In this document: piece after piece, positions 63,304 to 64,000 of the stretch | Numbering within the stretch: the stretch's first letter is position 1 | Layout of the letters: each line of letters opens with the position of its first letter | Source of the DNA: Desulfobacteraceae bacterium RAAP-1 | GTDB lineage: Bacteria; Desulfobacterota; Desulfobacteria; Desulfobacterales; Desulfatirhabdiaceae | Reading direction: 5' to 3' | NCBI GenBank assembly: GCA_001443525.1 | Contig: LKPX01000009.1 | Span: 1 to 64,000, forward strand | Length of the DNA stretch: 64,000 bases | Translations under genes and position numbers: made by a program | The notes under the pieces: model-generated | The model's input: the letters and a program-made list of their open reading frames with translations, nothing else | What the model was told of the DNA's origin: nothing | Databases searched by the model: none

Positions 63304-63315
63304 ATGGGTTTTGCA

Positions 63316-64000
63316 TCATTTAAAATCAGTATTCAGGGTTCCGGCTGCCAGCAGAAGCTGAATCCGTGCGACAGTGTAATCGTGGAGGGCTTTGCAGCGG
63401 TTGGTCTGAGCGTATTGAAACGCCACTTCGGCATCCAGGAGGCTGACCAGTGTGAGCAGGCCGTTTTCGTAGCGGTCCCTGACGATTTTAAGGTTTTCAT
63501 GCGCCTGTGAAACGGCGGCCTCGGACACCCGGATCCGGTTCCAGGCGCTTTGCGCTTCCAGAAATGCCTGCCGTGTCTGAACGTCAATGCCGGAAGTCAG
63601 CTCACTGCGCATGGCCTGTACCTGGCTGAGCATGGCTTCGGATTCTGCGGTTTTGGCGCTGAGGCGGTCGCCGCTGTAAATGTTGATCCGCATGACGGCG
63701 CCGATGGTGTAGTTATCACCCGAATTCCTGAAATCCTCTGAATTTAATTCGTAGGTTCCCATCAGGTTGACCTGGGGAAGGTGAGCGGCTCTGGCTTTTC
63801 GGACATCGGCTTCGGCCATCTGCTCCTGAATTACCATGTTGCGCATATCCGGCCGGTTGGATTCTGCGGTTCCGATCCAGTCTTCAACGGAACCCACGAG
63901 AGGCTCCCCTTTTTCAAGGGCGGTTGTCAACTGCCAGCGGCTGTCACCCGGAGCTCCCATGGCCGCACTCAGGCTGGCCATGGCAATGGCGATATGGCTG
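63316..64000 (-). CDS. Outer-membrane efflux protein (TolC/OEP family), 5' end outside window
   Basis: At least 228 residues of the C-terminal part of a TolC-like channel; the gene enters from the right edge. The frame is open to the last base (SHIAIAMASLSAAMG precedes the internal ATG at 63981). It contains the helical repeat features of the family: NRPDMRNMVIQEQMAEADVR then KARAAHLPQVNLMGTYEL, and the second-repeat helix AESEAMLSQVQAMRSELTSG. It ends RIQLLLAAGTLNTDF. It is the first gene seen of the leftward efflux operon (channel, adaptor, pump), completing a tripartite system. No lipobox can be judged because the N-terminus is missing. Confidence 0.9.
   Translation of the reverse strand, partial: SHIAIAMASLSAAMGAPGDSRWQLTTALEKGEPLVGSVEDWIGTAESNRPDMRNMVIQEQMAEADVRKARAAHLPQVNLMGTYELNSEDFRNSGDNYTIGAVMRINIYSGDRLSAKTAESEAMLSQVQAMRSELTSGIDVQTRQAFLEAQSAWNRIRVSEAAVSQAHENLKIVRDRYENGLLTLVSLLDAEVAFQYAQTNRCKALHDYTVARIQLLLAAGTLNTDFK

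Overview
The window looks like chromosome from a Gram-negative, probably anaerobic member of the Desulfobacterota (Desulfobacterales-like). This is inferred from gene content, not from a marker gene. The supporting content is a futalosine-route menaquinone gene (mqnB), an AGPS-type ether-lipid enzyme beside a PlsB-type acyltransferase, a DmsB/HycB-like four-cluster ferredoxin, a cysteine-rich sensor kinase, and several tripartite efflux systems with outer-membrane factors. No rRNA gene, complete tRNA gene or CRISPR array was seen.

0.2-20 kb, envelope and lipid block. A FadR-like regulator and GlpD run leftward. A FGGY kinase, an AGPS-like FAD enzyme, a YihG-like acyltransferase and a LEA14-like lipoprotein run rightward, with a perfect 18-bp palindrome between the divergent units. 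After rsmA and a fumarylacetoacetate-hydrolase-family gene (both leftward) come PlsB, a MurU-AmgK fusion, TatD, YchJ and three glycosyltransferases. Together these can make glycerol-3-phosphate or DHAP, acylate it, possibly form an alkyl ether bond, and decorate envelope glycans.

19.5-28.3 kb, leftward block. It holds a ferredoxin, a hexapeptide acyltransferase, an alpha/alpha-toroid protein, an RNase II-type exonuclease, a PhnD-like lipoprotein with a histidine kinase, and an AAA ATPase.

28.4-39.7 kb, decayed mosaic island. It starts at a 3' fragment of tRNA-Leu. It contains two broken tyrosine recombinases (one split by a small inverted-repeat element), DUF29, a RelE/Xre toxin-antitoxin pair, a frameshifted DUF4917 gene, a MarR-MFS-hydrolase cassette with a clear operator, relaxase and resolvase scars, a DUF2335 cassette, a GNAT remnant cut by an IS66-type element, and a PD-(D/E)XK-like gene with internal coding repeats.

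40-46 kb. A TetR regulator followed by a MacAB-type tripartite exporter, closed by an intrinsic terminator, then an ISAzo13-type insertion sequence with an A8 slippery tract.

47.6-57.3 kb. A complete chemosensory operon (CheA-REC, MCP, CheW, CheB, CheR) ending in a REC-REC-GGDEF diguanylate cyclase, comparable in logic to the Wsp system. A TetR gene and mqnB follow. A leftward RND efflux operon (outer-membrane factor, adaptor, pump) runs off the right edge.

A family of small elements (about 103-156 bp, ends starting TGA and carrying CTTCGTAAAAAGT, 4-bp target duplications) recurs at seven places. One copy splits an integrase. Another sits between cheW and cheB, where it supplies a stop codon and a possible ribosome-binding site.
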